16,138 nucleotides of DNA from Desulfovibrionaceae bacterium (lineage in GTDB: Bacteria; Desulfobacterota; Desulfovibrionia; Desulfovibrionales; Desulfovibrionaceae). Positions 1-7,841 of the stretch are shown here, piece after piece. Within the stretch, counting starts at the first letter, position 1. The number at the start of each line of letters is the position of its first letter. The stretch spans positions 1 through 16,138 of the forward strand of contig WRHT01000012.1 of assembly GCA_009783115.1 (NCBI GenBank), written 5' to 3'. The notes under the pieces were generated by a model. The model was not told where the DNA came from. It saw only the letters and a program-made list of their open reading frames with translations, and searched no databases. The position numbers were made by a program, and so were the translations under genes.

Positions 1-2217
1 AAGGCCCGGAAAGGCCCCACCCCGCCGGACCTGGTTTATGTAAACAACTTTGAAGACGGGGATGCCCCGCTTTTGTTCAACCTGCCCGCCGGCCAGGGAC
101 AGAAGCTGAAAAGCGCCCTGAGCAAAGCCCTGCTGCGCATCCGCAAGGAACTGCCCTTGTACATGGAAAGAGACAGTTACCTGCAACGCCGCGCCGCCCT
201 GCGGGGGGCCTTCCAGAACCGCAAAGGGCACGTATTCCAGGAAATGAACAAGGTGGCCGACAAGTACGGCTTCAAGCTGGACCTGGATGAAAACGGGGCC
301 ATGACCATCTGCCCCCAGCTCGCGGGCAAAAACCTGAGCGAACAGGATTTTGAAAAGCTGCCTCCAGGCACCCGCGCCTCCATAAAACGCAAGGGAGAGG
401 ACCTGACCGGGGCCATCCACGGCTATCTGCGCCGCCTGGACCGCCTGGAGCAGGACCTGCTGGAGGAAGAGCGGATCCTGGAACGGGAAGCGGCCTCCGC
501 CCTGCTGGAGTCCATCCTCTCCCCCTTGGCCTCCCGGTTCAGGCAGTCCTGCGCCGGTTCCCTGCCGGAAAACTACTTCAGTAATTTATGTGAAGACCTC
601 CTGGAAAACCTGGATTTTCTGCTGCCCCCGGAACACGGGCCCCAGGGTCCGGGATTGCGCCCCCCGGCCCCGCAGGAAACCCACCAGCCCTCCTTTGATG
701 AAATCGCCCCGCGCTATGACGTGAATATCTTTGTGGACAACAGCAAGACTTCCGGCGCGCCGATCATCCTAGAAGACAACCCCACGGTGCCCAACCTGCT
801 GGGCTGCCTGGAGCGCGAATCCGAAATGGGCGCCCTGGTCACCAATTTCACGCTGATCAAGGCCGGGGCCTTGCATCGGGCCAACGGCGGCTTTCTGATC
901 CTGCACATGGAGGATCTCATGTCGCATCCCCAGGCCTGGGACGGACTCCTGCGCGCCCTGCGGGCCGGGAAGGCCAAAATTGACGATCCCGGCGACGGGG
1001 ACGGACCCAAGACCAAGGGCATCCGCCCGGCCCCCATTTCCCTGAAGCTCAAGGTAATCCTGGTGGGCGACGACGACCTCTATGACTTCCTGCTGGATAC
1101 GGACCCGCGCTTCAGCAAACTCTTCAAGATCAAGGCCCACATGATCCGGCACATGCCCCGCGACGCCAGGGGCATCCGCGTTTACCTGGCGCATATCCGG
1201 CGGATCGTCCAGGAGGCCGGATTGCCTCACTTTGAGCGCGCGGCCATGGCCGGGCTGGTGGATTTCGGCTCCCTGCTGCTGGAGGACCAGAAAAACCTTT
1301 CCCTGGAATTTCCCCTGCTGCGCGAACTGATGGTGGAGGCCGCGGCCCTCGCGGAAATGCGCAAGGCGCAGACCGTGGGCATCGGCCACCTGAACGCCGC
1401 CCTGGAGGCCAGGGAATTCCGGCTGAACATGATCGAGGAAAGTTTCCTGGAGGAATACGATCGCAAGCTGATCAAGGTGCGCACCAGCGGCTATGGCCTG
1501 GGCATGGCCAACGGCCTGTCGGTCACCGGGTACGGCGACTACGAGTTCGGCCTGCCCCACCTGATCTCCTGCACCGTGGGCGTGGGGCATGGCGGCATTG
1601 TGGATCTGGAGCGCGAAGCCCACCTGGGCGGCCCCATCCACACCAAGGCCAGCATGATCCTCAAAAGCTACCTGGTGGCCCTCTTCGCCCGTTCCAGGCC
1701 GCTCATCCTCACCGGCAGCATCTGCTTTGAGCAAAGCTATGCCGGCATCGAGGGAGATTCCGCCTCCGGCGCGGAACTGGCCGCACTGCTCTCCGCCCTG
1801 GCCCAGGTTCCCTTGCGCCTCAACCTGGCCTTTACCGGCGCCATGAGCCAATCCGGGCAGATCATGGCCGTGGGGGCGGTCACCCGCAAGGTGGAAGGCT
1901 TCTTTGAGGTCTGCCGCCGCCACGGGCTGACCGGCGACCAGGGGGTCATCCTGCCCAGGGACAACCTGGACCATCTCATGCTCAAGCAAGCCGTGCGCCA
2001 GGCCGTGGAGGACGGCCTCTTCCACATCTACCCGGTGGAACACGTCAGCCAGGCCATGGAACTGCTCACCGGCCTGCCCTGCGGCCGGCCGCGCAAAAAC
2101 GGCTTTACTCCGGGTTCCTTGTTTCACAAGGTGGATAGCCGTCTGCGCGAACTGGCCAGACTGAGCCTGCAATCCATGCGGGGCGGCGGGAACCCTTCTC
2201 CCGGAGGACGCGGGTGA
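1..2217 (+). CDS. Lon-like ATP-dependent protease (COG1067 type), 5' partial
   Basis: The reading frame is open from base 1, so the gene begins upstream; the TTG at 73 is an internal codon. The 738 visible residues start inside the AAA region: VYVNNFED at codons 13-20 followed by FNLPAGQG is typical of this family. A long charged stretch, about codons 60-190, fits the family's insertion. The Walker B-like segment ANGGFLIL is at codons 294-301. The C-terminal Lon protease domain carries the Ser-Lys dyad: Ser in EGDSAS (codon 587, bases 1759-1761) and Lys in VTRKVEGFF (codon 630, bases 1888-1890). The Walker A loop must lie outside the window. The family is a cytosolic ATP-dependent serine protease related to Lon, probably for protein quality control; the substrates are not known from sequence. 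The last 4 bases overlap the next gene, suggesting translational coupling. Family assignment is strong. Confidence 0.93.
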   Translation, partial: KARKGPTPPDLVYVNNFEDGDAPLLFNLPAGQGQKLKSALSKALLRIRKELPLYMERDSYLQRRAALRGAFQNRKGHVFQEMNKVADKYGFKLDLDENGAMTICPQLAGKNLSEQDFEKLPPGTRASIKRKGEDLTGAIHGYLRRLDRLEQDLLEEERILEREAASALLESILSPLASRFRQSCAGSLPENYFSNLCEDLLENLDFLLPPEHGPQGPGLRPPAPQETHQPSFDEIAPRYDVNIFVDNSKTSGAPIILEDNPTVPNLLGCLERESEMGALVTNFTLIKAGALHRANGGFLILHMEDLMSHPQAWDGLLRALRAGKAKIDDPGDGDGPKTKGIRPAPISLKLKVILVGDDDLYDFLLDTDPRFSKLFKIKAHMIRHMPRDARGIRVYLAHIRRIVQEAGLPHFERAAMAGLVDFGSLLLEDQKNLSLEFPLLRELMVEAAALAEMRKAQTVGIGHLNAALEAREFRLNMIEESFLEEYDRKLIKVRTSGYGLGMANGLSVTGYGDYEFGLPHLISCTVGVGHGGIVDLEREAHLGGPIHTKASMILKSYLVALFARSRPLILTGSICFEQSYAGIEGDSASGAELAALLSALAQVPLRLNLAFTGAMSQSGQIMAVGAVTRKVEGFFEVCRRHGLTGDQGVILPRDNLDHLMLKQAVRQAVEDGLFHIYPVEHVSQAMELLTGLPCGRPRKNGFTPGSLFHKVDSRLRELARLSLQSMRGGGNPSPGGRG

Positions 2218-3533
2218 GTTTTTCCGGCCTGGAGCGCCGGGCCGGGAACGATCCCAGGGCCGCGGCCCTGCTGGCAGCCGGACTGGTCATCCACGGTTCG
2301 GCCCAAGCCCAGGCCGCGCTGGAAACCCGGCTCGGCCGCGCCCAAATGCCCCCGGTGGACAAGGCCCTGGCTACCGAGCTTTTTTACGGACTCCTGCGCC
2401 ATCATCTGCGCCTGGACTGGTTCCTGCGCCAAAAACTCCGCCGGCCGGAAAAACTGCCCCAGGAATTTTTCCTGCTCCTGGAATTATCGGCCTACTCCCT
2501 GGCCCATACCCGTCTGCCTCCCCACGCCGCCGTGAACTGGGCCGTGGATCTCGCCGCCAACCGTTTCAGCCCCGGACTGGGCAAGTTGGGCAACGCCTTC
2601 TTGCGCTCCTTTGCACGCGCTTTCCCGGCCGAATACCTTAACCCGGATTTTTACGCCGAAAGACTGGGACTGCCCGCGGAAGCCCCGGAAACCCTGGGGA
2701 TCTTCCAGGCCTGCCCGGCCTGGCTGGTCCGCCTATGGCAAGAAAGTTACGGCCGGGATGACTGCCTGGCCCTGCTGGCCGCCGGGCTCAAGACCCCGCC
2801 GCAGGGACTGCGCCTGAATCCCGCCCGCCCCCTGTCACAGGATCTTCAGGGCGCCCCCATCCCTCCGCACGCCCTGGCCTTGCCGGCCGGCCGGCGCCCG
2901 CCCCTGCGCTCCCTGATGGAACAGGGCATGGCCAGCCTGCAATCTCCGGCGGCCTATGCCACCCTCTTCGGGCTCCAGCCGGAAAACTGGCCCTTGCCGA
3001 TCTGGGACGCCTGCGCGGGCCAGGGGGGCAAAACCCTGGCCCTGCTGGAACACGGCATCCCGGTGCACAGCGCCGGAGATCCGCATTCCACACGCCTCCA
3101 GCGCCTGCCCGAGGAATTCTCCCGCCTGGGCCTGGCCGAGGCCGGGCGTGTCCTCCCCGCCCTCTTCCCCAAGCGGGCCGAAGAATGCGATTTTGAAAAA
3201 AAATTCGCCAGCATCCTGCTGGATGTTCCCTGCTCCGGCTTGGGAACCCTGGCCCGCAGACCGGAAATCCGCTGGCGGCGCGCCCCCGGCGACCTGGATC
3301 AATTATGCCGGATCCAGAAGGACCTGCTGGAAACCGCCCACCTGGCTCTAATACCCAACTCCGGCAACCGCATCCTCTACCTCACCTGCACCCTGAACCC
3401 GGCGGAAAACCAAAAACAGATCCAGGACTTCCTGCAAACCCGCCCCCAATACCGCCTGCACCTGGAAATCCAGACCCCGCCAGGCTCGCCTCTGGGAGAA
3501 TTCTTCTATGGCGCGGTCTTGCTAGTAGTCTAG
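2214..3533 (+). CDS. rsmB: RsmB-type 16S rRNA (cytosine-C5) methyltransferase
   Basis: The protein has 439 residues, close to the usual RsmB length. The N-terminal third is a NusB-like helical RNA-binding domain (VDKALATELFYGLLRHH and following). The C-terminal two thirds is a SAM-dependent m5C methyltransferase domain: SAM motif DACAGQGGKT at residues 265-274, DVPCSG with Cys340, and YLTCTLNPAEN with Cys392. These two cysteines match the product-release and nucleophile cysteines of RNA m5C methyltransferases. RsmB methylates C967 of 16S rRNA in E. coli; the same role is inferred here from the NusB plus methyltransferase architecture. The start is GTG at 2214, with GGAGG at 2201-2205 inside the preceding gene, giving a GTGA overlap. 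The C-terminus ends in a short hydrophobic tail. A different m5C target cannot be excluded. Confidence 0.88.
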   Translation: MSFSGLERRAGNDPRAAALLAAGLVIHGSAQAQAALETRLGRAQMPPVDKALATELFYGLLRHHLRLDWFLRQKLRRPEKLPQEFFLLLELSAYSLAHTRLPPHAAVNWAVDLAANRFSPGLGKLGNAFLRSFARAFPAEYLNPDFYAERLGLPAEAPETLGIFQACPAWLVRLWQESYGRDDCLALLAAGLKTPPQGLRLNPARPLSQDLQGAPIPPHALALPAGRRPPLRSLMEQGMASLQSPAAYATLFGLQPENWPLPIWDACAGQGGKTLALLEHGIPVHSAGDPHSTRLQRLPEEFSRLGLAEAGRVLPALFPKRAEECDFEKKFASILLDVPCSGLGTLARRPEIRWRRAPGDLDQLCRIQKDLLETAHLALIPNSGNRILYLTCTLNPAENQKQIQDFLQTRPQYRLHLEIQTPPGSPLGEFFYGAVLLVV

Positions 3534-3554
3534 TTTTTCAGTTAAAAGAATCGT

Positions 3555-3576
3555 TTCGCGGCGGCGCGTACGCGAA
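3555..3576. repeat. Nested palindromes before the secreted-protein gene
   Basis: TTCGCG (3555-3560) and CGCGAA (3571-3576) are perfect inverted arms around ten bases, and CGCGTACGCG (3565-3574) is itself a perfect ten-base palindrome overlapping the right arm. They sit in the 54-base gap after rsmB, just before the Shine-Dalgarno GGAG (3578-3581). They could be an operator or an RNA hairpin affecting initiation. GC-rich DNA produces such palindromes by chance, so function is unproven. Confidence 0.35.
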
Positions 3577-3587
3577 TGGAGTGACTT

Positions 3588-4157
3588 ATGCGGCGGATCT
3601 TCGGCTTTCTGGTGTTGATTTTATGCCTGAGCGCCAAGGCGCAGGCGGCGGAATCGGCTTTTTCCTTCCCCCCGGAATTTTTCAAGGATGCCTTTGTCGC
3701 CGCCGTACACCGGAGCGGCGGGGCAGGATCCTGGAAAGCCCGGCAAGCGGATTCCTGGCAAATGAAGCGCACGGCGGATGCCGTCGAGATCGCCTTGTCG
3801 CCGCTCTCTTCGTTTACAGGCGCGATTAACGAACAGGGAACCCTGCATAAAATCGCCTTAATCTGCCAGATTGCCCAAGAAACGAGGAACGACCCCGGAT
3901 ATGTGCAAACCGGCGTGGGCATTTACCTGGAACGTTGCGAACTGCTCATGGAAGCCGCCATCCCCGGCCTCTCCCGGAGTGATCTGGCCGGAATCACCCT
4001 GGATTCGGGACTTATGGACTTGCGCATTGACGGAGAAATGGACAAGCCACGGCCGGAAAGAAGCGTGGATCTGCGCGGCATACGTTTTGTCTTTGGCGCC
4101 AATGGGGCGAACGTGTATTTTTCCGCCGAAAAATACGAGGCCGGCAATGACCCCTGA
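3588..4157 (+). CDS. Small secreted protein of unknown function
   Basis: The product has 189 residues. It starts with a classic Sec signal peptide: MRRIF, a hydrophobic core (GFLVLILCLSA), then a likely cleavage site near KAQAA-ES at about residue 22. The mature part of about 165 residues has no further membrane segment and only two cysteines, so a periplasmic or exported soluble protein is expected. It contains FPPEFFKDAFVAAV early and a polar, beta-like C-terminal half. I do not recognise a family. The ATG at 3588 is supported by GGAGTGA at 3578-3584. Its last 11 bases overlap the DUF2156 gene in another frame, which makes co-translation and a linked role likely, though that is inference. 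It is not an obvious lipoprotein. Confidence 0.75.
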   Translation: MRRIFGFLVLILCLSAKAQAAESAFSFPPEFFKDAFVAAVHRSGGAGSWKARQADSWQMKRTADAVEIALSPLSSFTGAINEQGTLHKIALICQIAQETRNDPGYVQTGVGIYLERCELLMEAAIPGLSRSDLAGITLDSGLMDLRIDGEMDKPRPERSVDLRGIRFVFGANGANVYFSAEKYEAGNDP

Positions 4158-5031
4158 ATTTACGCCCATTTCGGCGCTATATATAAAAGAGTATAAAAAT
4201 TTGCTTGCCCTGGGGCGATGCCGGGCCTCGGATTACAATTTCGGCAACGTCTGGGGCTGGCGGGAGCATTTCGGGCTGGAATGGCGGCTACGGGAAGGAT
4301 TGTGCTGGATTCGCCAGACCAGGCCGCAAACCTTGGGCTGGGCGCCCGTGGGCGACTGGAAATCTTCCGACTGGGTCTCCAGCGCGATCTTGCGCGCGGG
4401 CGGCTCCTTCATCCGGATTCCGGAGGAGCTGGCCGCTCTATGGAGCGATGCCCGCGCCGGGCGGACCCGGATCCGGGAAAGCCGCGGGCAATGGGACTAC
4501 CAGTACAACGCCAGGGAACTCGCTACCCTGTCCGGCAACAGATTCCACAAAAAGAAAAACCTGGTCAACCAGTTCGTCAAATTATATCCCTTCCGCTACC
4601 TGCCCATGACCGAAAACAGCCTGGAAGAGGTTCTGGATTTGCAAAAAAAATGGCTGCTCCGGCTGGAAGAAAAATCCCCGGCCCTGGAAGCGGAGGATCT
4701 CGCGGTGCGCCGGGTGCTGGAACTGTGGGAAAGCATCCCCGGCATAACCGGAGGTCTCATCCGCATCCGGGACGAGGCCGTGGCTTACACGGTAGGGGAG
4801 GAAACCTCCCCCGGCATCCTGTCCGTGCACTTTGAAAAAGGTCTGCCCGGCTTCAAGGGCGTCTATCAGGCCATCAACCACTACTTCTCCAGGGAAGCGC
4901 TCGCAACCGGAAAATTCCACCTGATCAACCGGGGGCAGGACCTGGACGATCCCGGCCTGCGCCAGGCCAAAGAGAGCTACAACCCGGTGGAGTATGTGAA
5001 AAAATGCTCGGTGGACATACTGCCGGAGTGA
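4147..5031 (+). CDS. DUF2156 / LPG-synthase C-domain-like (GNAT-fold) protein
   Basis: The product has 294 residues and matches the DUF2156 pattern along its whole length: SDYNFGNVWGWRE at 28-40, WDYQY at 116-120, GNRFHKKKNLVNQF at 130-143, AYTVGEE at 213-219, HFEKG at 228-232, GVYQAIN at 238-244, and a C-terminal INRGQDLDDPGLRQAK run ending in ESYNP (260-280). The family has a tandem GNAT-like fold related to the catalytic domain of phosphatidylglycerol lysyltransferase (MprF), which moves aminoacyl groups from tRNA to lipid. Here there is no membrane segment, so the acceptor is unknown. The ATG at 4147 is chosen because the family match begins there and GAGG lies at 4137-4140; the open frame upstream of it is only a shadow of the preceding gene. 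The 3' end overlaps tsaB on the opposite strand by 55 bases. Confidence 0.85.
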   Translation: MTPEFTPISALYIKEYKNLLALGRCRASDYNFGNVWGWREHFGLEWRLREGLCWIRQTRPQTLGWAPVGDWKSSDWVSSAILRAGGSFIRIPEELAALWSDARAGRTRIRESRGQWDYQYNARELATLSGNRFHKKKNLVNQFVKLYPFRYLPMTENSLEEVLDLQKKWLLRLEEKSPALEAEDLAVRRVLELWESIPGITGGLIRIRDEAVAYTVGEETSPGILSVHFEKGLPGFKGVYQAINHYFSREALATGKFHLINRGQDLDDPGLRQAKESYNPVEYVKKCSVDILPE

Positions 5032-5900
5032 TTTTGTAATTCCTCCAGGCGGCGTGCGGCCTCCAGGGGATCAAGGCCGAGGCCGGCGGCGATGCGGGGC
5101 AGATTTTCCTCGGCCTCGCTGGGGCGGGCATAGCATGGTTCAAGGTCGCGCAACGCAAAGGCTTGGTCCGGCAAATCCATGGCCTGGCGCAGGATGAAAG
5201 CCGGAGACGGGTGGTCAAAGTCCGGGGGCAGAAGGCGCAAATCCGGACGCTTTTCCTGAAGAGCGACAAAAAAATCCCGGCCGCGGCTCAGAGCTGACCC
5301 CAAAACCCACTGCGGACCGGGGGCGGAACCATTAAGGATCCTGGAACACTCTTCCAAGCTGAGGCTCTGGAGGGGGACAAGCTCTGTAAGCCTGAAACCG
5401 GAACCGGGCGCGAAGCGGCAGGCAAAACCTTGCAGATGCGCCAGATCGCGCCGGGCATGGGTCATGACCCAAAAATATTGCTCTGTTTCCGGCGGCAGGG
5501 CCGGGGCAAGACGATTCACGGCCGCGGCGGCCAGGAGAGGCAGATAGGGAATCGGGGCCTGCGGCAGGGAAAAAGCCCGGGACAGGGCCGCGGCGCTGAC
5601 CACCGCCAGGCGCAGCCCGGTGAAGCTGCCAGGACCGGTAACCACGGCCAGCCGTCCCAGGCGGGCGGGGGGAAGCCTCATGGCGGTCATGGCCTGGGAC
5701 AAGGCCGGCAGCAAGACTTCCGCCCCCTGGCCCTTGGCCTGCCATTCCTGGGCAAAACAAAATTCCCCTTCCGCGCCCAGAGCCAGCATAAGCCGGCCTT
5801 CCGCCGTATTCAGGACCAGGGTCAGCGGCAAGGACGCGGCCAGCCGCGGGCAAGCCTTGCCTAATGTTTCAGTGCGGGTTAAACATGGAACATCTGTCAT
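4977..5900 (-). CDS. tsaB: tRNA threonylcarbamoyladenosine biosynthesis protein TsaB
   Basis: The product has 307 residues. The key motif GPGSFTGLRLA is at 89-99, preceded by LGRLAVVT, as in TsaB/YeaZ. TsaB is the inactive ASKHA partner that dimerises with TsaD (with TsaE) to put threonylcarbamoyl on A37 of ANN-decoding tRNAs in the cytosol. The usual N-terminal strand motif (LAIDTS type) appears as LVLNTAEG at 28-35, so the protein has about 21 residues before the normal family start. The ATG at 5900 is chosen; a TTG at 5831 would give a more typical N-terminus but has no convincing ribosome site. AAAAAAGG lies 8 bases before the ATG. It is longer than E. coli TsaB because of its C-terminal half. 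The 3' end is antisense to the DUF2156 gene end, and the start codon overlaps the divergent lipoprotein gene start. Confidence 0.85.
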   Translation of the reverse strand: MTDVPCLTRTETLGKACPRLAASLPLTLVLNTAEGRLMLALGAEGEFCFAQEWQAKGQGAEVLLPALSQAMTAMRLPPARLGRLAVVTGPGSFTGLRLAVVSAAALSRAFSLPQAPIPYLPLLAAAAVNRLAPALPPETEQYFWVMTHARRDLAHLQGFACRFAPGSGFRLTELVPLQSLSLEECSRILNGSAPGPQWVLGSALSRGRDFFVALQEKRPDLRLLPPDFDHPSPAFILRQAMDLPDQAFALRDLEPCYARPSEAEENLPRIAAGLGLDPLEAARRLEELQNHSGSMSTEHFFTYSTGL

Positions 5901-6828
5901 GAAAAAAACCTTTTTTCTAATTCCCTTGTTCTGCCTGTTTTTACAGGCTTGCGAAAAGCCGGTCAATCCCGGCCAGATCGCCTTTGTCAACGATGTTCCT
6001 TTAACCCTGAAACAGCTCCAGGCCGTGCGGGATTCCCTGGCTCTGGGCGAAGAGTTCCAGGAAATAGGCGGCAACGAATACTCCGCCTTGCAGGAAGAGT
6101 ACGGCCCTTTCCTGGCGGAGCTGATCGCCCAGGAAGTTGTGACCCAGGAAATGGACAAGCTGCACCAGGGAGTGGGCGACGAGGAACTGGCCGCTGAAGA
6201 AGCCCTGATCCGCTCGGATTTTCCAGGGGAAGAATTTGAGCGCATGCTCATGGAAGAAAGCGTGGATTTGGAAATCTGGCGGGAAAACCTGCGCCGTCAC
6301 CTGGCGGTGCGCAAATTTCATAGAACGGTGCTGCGCGAATCCATCACCCTGAGCGCCCAGGAGGTCGAAAGCTATTACCTTGAACACCAGGAAAGCTTCC
6401 GGGTGCCGGACTTCATCCATTTCATCCAGTTCAGCGGCCTGGTGCGGGACCAGATCGTCATGGCCTGCGAACAATACCGCCAAATGCCTGACTCCTCGGC
6501 CATCCAGACCAGGTTTCCCAATCTGGCCATTCACGAAATCAATATGCCCACGGATCGCCTGGCCCCGGAACAACTTTCCGGCCTGGAAGGGCTGGGGCTG
6601 CTCCAGGTCTCCCCAATCATGGAGATGAACGGCGAACTCTTTTCCATGGTGCTTTTGGGGCGGGAAAAGGCTAGGTCCATGACCAGGACGGAAACTTACG
6701 CCCTCATTGAGGGAATACTGCTGGAAGAAAAAACCCGGAATGAATTCGGCAAATGGCTGGACGAGCGCCTCGGCAGATCCAAAATCCGCATTTCCACGCG
6801 CCTTATTCCGGAAAACTTGCGTAAATAG
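5899..6828 (+). CDS. SurA-like lipoprotein (SurA N-domain, degenerate PPIase region)
   Basis: The product has 309 residues. The N-terminus is a type II signal peptide: MKKTFF, a hydrophobic core, then the lipobox LQAC at 15-18, with Cys18 as the predicted lipidated residue and Glu after it. The mature part begins like SurA/PrsA (IAFVNDVPLTLKQLQAVRDS) and continues with the helical SurA N-domain pattern to about residue 150 (LSAQEVESYYLEHQESFRVP marks the hinge). The following 100 residues, where a parvulin domain normally sits, lack a recognisable rotamase core, so it may be a chaperone without isomerase activity. It is expected to be anchored to the inner leaflet of the outer or inner membrane. 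It is followed 46 bases later by a true SurA gene. The ATG at 5899 is set by the signal peptide; the ribosome site is weak (GGA at 5888-5890). The longer open frame upstream is antisense to tsaB. Confidence 0.8.
   Translation: MKKTFFLIPLFCLFLQACEKPVNPGQIAFVNDVPLTLKQLQAVRDSLALGEEFQEIGGNEYSALQEEYGPFLAELIAQEVVTQEMDKLHQGVGDEELAAEEALIRSDFPGEEFERMLMEESVDLEIWRENLRRHLAVRKFHRTVLRESITLSAQEVESYYLEHQESFRVPDFIHFIQFSGLVRDQIVMACEQYRQMPDSSAIQTRFPNLAIHEINMPTDRLAPEQLSGLEGLGLLQVSPIMEMNGELFSMVLLGREKARSMTRTETYALIEGILLEEKTRNEFGKWLDERLGRSKIRISTRLIPENLRK
5933..5948. repeat. Perfect palindrome GCCTGT-TTTT-ACAGGC
   Basis: Two perfect six-base arms surround four Ts. The site lies in the lipobox-coding part of the lipoprotein gene and 33-48 bases upstream of the tsaB start on the other strand, where a tsaB promoter or operator could lie. 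It may be a protein-binding site or chance. Confidence 0.3.
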
Positions 6829-6845
6829 GCATTTGAAATTATAAT
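6817..6845 (+). promoter_or_regulatory. Candidate sigma-70 promoter for surA
   Basis: TTGCGT (6817-6822) and a perfect TATAAT (6840-6845) are separated by 17 bases. The -35 lies inside the last codons of the lipoprotein gene. Transcription would start about 6852, giving a leader of roughly 20-25 bases before the TTG start at 6875. The fit is good, but it is read from sequence only. Confidence 0.5.
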
Positions 6846-6874
6846 AGCCCGAATTATTCACAAGGGAGCTTATC

Positions 6875-7816
6875 TTGCGTCCGCTTAACCCCATCCTGCT
6901 CTGTCTGCTGGCCGCCATTCTCGCGACCCCGGCCCGGGCCGCCCAGACCTACCAGCTTAACAGGGTGGCCGCTGTGGTCAACGGCGAACTGATTACCCTG
7001 TATGATCTGCAAGTGCAGGCCACCCAGGAATTCTACCGCCAAGGTCTGACCGGCACGGACAGCTACTCGAACACGCAGCGCCAATACGTCATGCGCGAGG
7101 TGCTGGAGTCCATGATCATGAATATCCTGATCCGGCAGGAGGCCGAGCGCATCAAGGTGGTGGTGGAAGAAAAGGAAGTGGACAACAGCGTGCGCGTGTT
7201 CATGCAGGGCAACGGCTTTTCCCAGGAAGAACTGGAAAACCGCCTGCTCCAGGAAGGAAGCAGTTTGGCGGAATTTCGCAAGAAAATGCGGGACAATATC
7301 CTGCGCCAGCGCATGGTCAGCTTGATGATCACGCGCAAGGCCGACATCGGCAGGAGCGATATCGAAGAATACTACGCCCGGCACCTGAATCGTTTTTCCA
7401 CCCCCAGCAGCGTGTCCTTGTCCATGATTATCTTTGCCCCGGCCAGCCGCCCGGAAGCGGTGCGGGAACAAATAGCCGGCGGCTCGATAAGCTTTGCGGA
7501 AGCGGCGCGCAAGTATTCCCAATCGCCCACCGCTTCCGCTGGCGGACGCCTGGGAGAAATTCCCTGGAAAGATCTCAATCCCTCCTGGCGGGAAGCCGTG
7601 GACGGCCTGTCTGCCGGGGATCTTTCCCCCTTGTTGCATAATGGAGATCTGACCATACTCCTGCGTGTGGACGACATAAAGGAAGGCTCGACGCAGCGTC
7701 TGGAAGAAGTCGCGGAAATCATCGAAGAAGAATTGCGTGAATCCAGGCTGCGCGAGCGTTTCTCCGAATATACCGAACAACTGCGCAGCCGTTCCATGGT
7801 GGATGTGCGCATTTAA
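6875..7816 (+). CDS. surA: SurA-type periplasmic chaperone / peptidyl-prolyl isomerase
   Basis: The product has 313 residues. A Sec signal peptide (LLCLLAAILATPARA, cleavage near residue 22) precedes QLNRVAAVVNGELITLYDL, the standard SurA N-terminal signature. The SurA N-domain covers about 27-150. One parvulin (PpiC) domain covers about 175-270, with FAEAARKYSQSPTASAGGRLGEI, the typical rotamase stretch, at roughly 207-229. E. coli SurA (428 residues) has two parvulin domains; this single-domain form is common in other proteobacteria. The role is folding and escort of outer-membrane proteins in the periplasm. The start is TTG at 6875, supported by AAGGGAG (6862-6868) six bases upstream. The gene follows a SurA-like lipoprotein and precedes a RodZ-like gene 25 bases later, consistent with an envelope operon. 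Confidence 0.9.
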   Translation: MRPLNPILLCLLAAILATPARAAQTYQLNRVAAVVNGELITLYDLQVQATQEFYRQGLTGTDSYSNTQRQYVMREVLESMIMNILIRQEAERIKVVVEEKEVDNSVRVFMQGNGFSQEELENRLLQEGSSLAEFRKKMRDNILRQRMVSLMITRKADIGRSDIEEYYARHLNRFSTPSSVSLSMIIFAPASRPEAVREQIAGGSISFAEAARKYSQSPTASAGGRLGEIPWKDLNPSWREAVDGLSAGDLSPLLHNGDLTILLRVDDIKEGSTQRLEEVAEIIEEELRESRLRERFSEYTEQLRSRSMVDVRI

Positions 7817-7841
7817 GGAAACCAACCGGATGGATTGAGCC

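Noticed and set aside
769..2172. 467-codon open frame on the minus strand
   Set aside because: It is fully antisense to the Lon-like protease gene, whose motifs are unmistakable. Its product is low-complexity Gln/Ala/Gly/His-rich, as expected for a GC-rich shadow frame.
3871..4146. Longer N-terminus for the DUF2156 gene
   Set aside because: The extra 92 codons overlap the secreted-protein gene in another frame and do not match the family; the ATG at 4147 has a ribosome site.
5620..5898. Upstream extension of the lipoprotein gene
   Set aside because: It is antisense to tsaB and would bury the signal peptide and lipobox inside the protein.
5901..6251. Upstream extension of tsaB on the minus strand
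   Set aside because: The extra residues are Ser/Arg-rich and antisense to the lipoprotein coding region; TsaB does not have such a domain.
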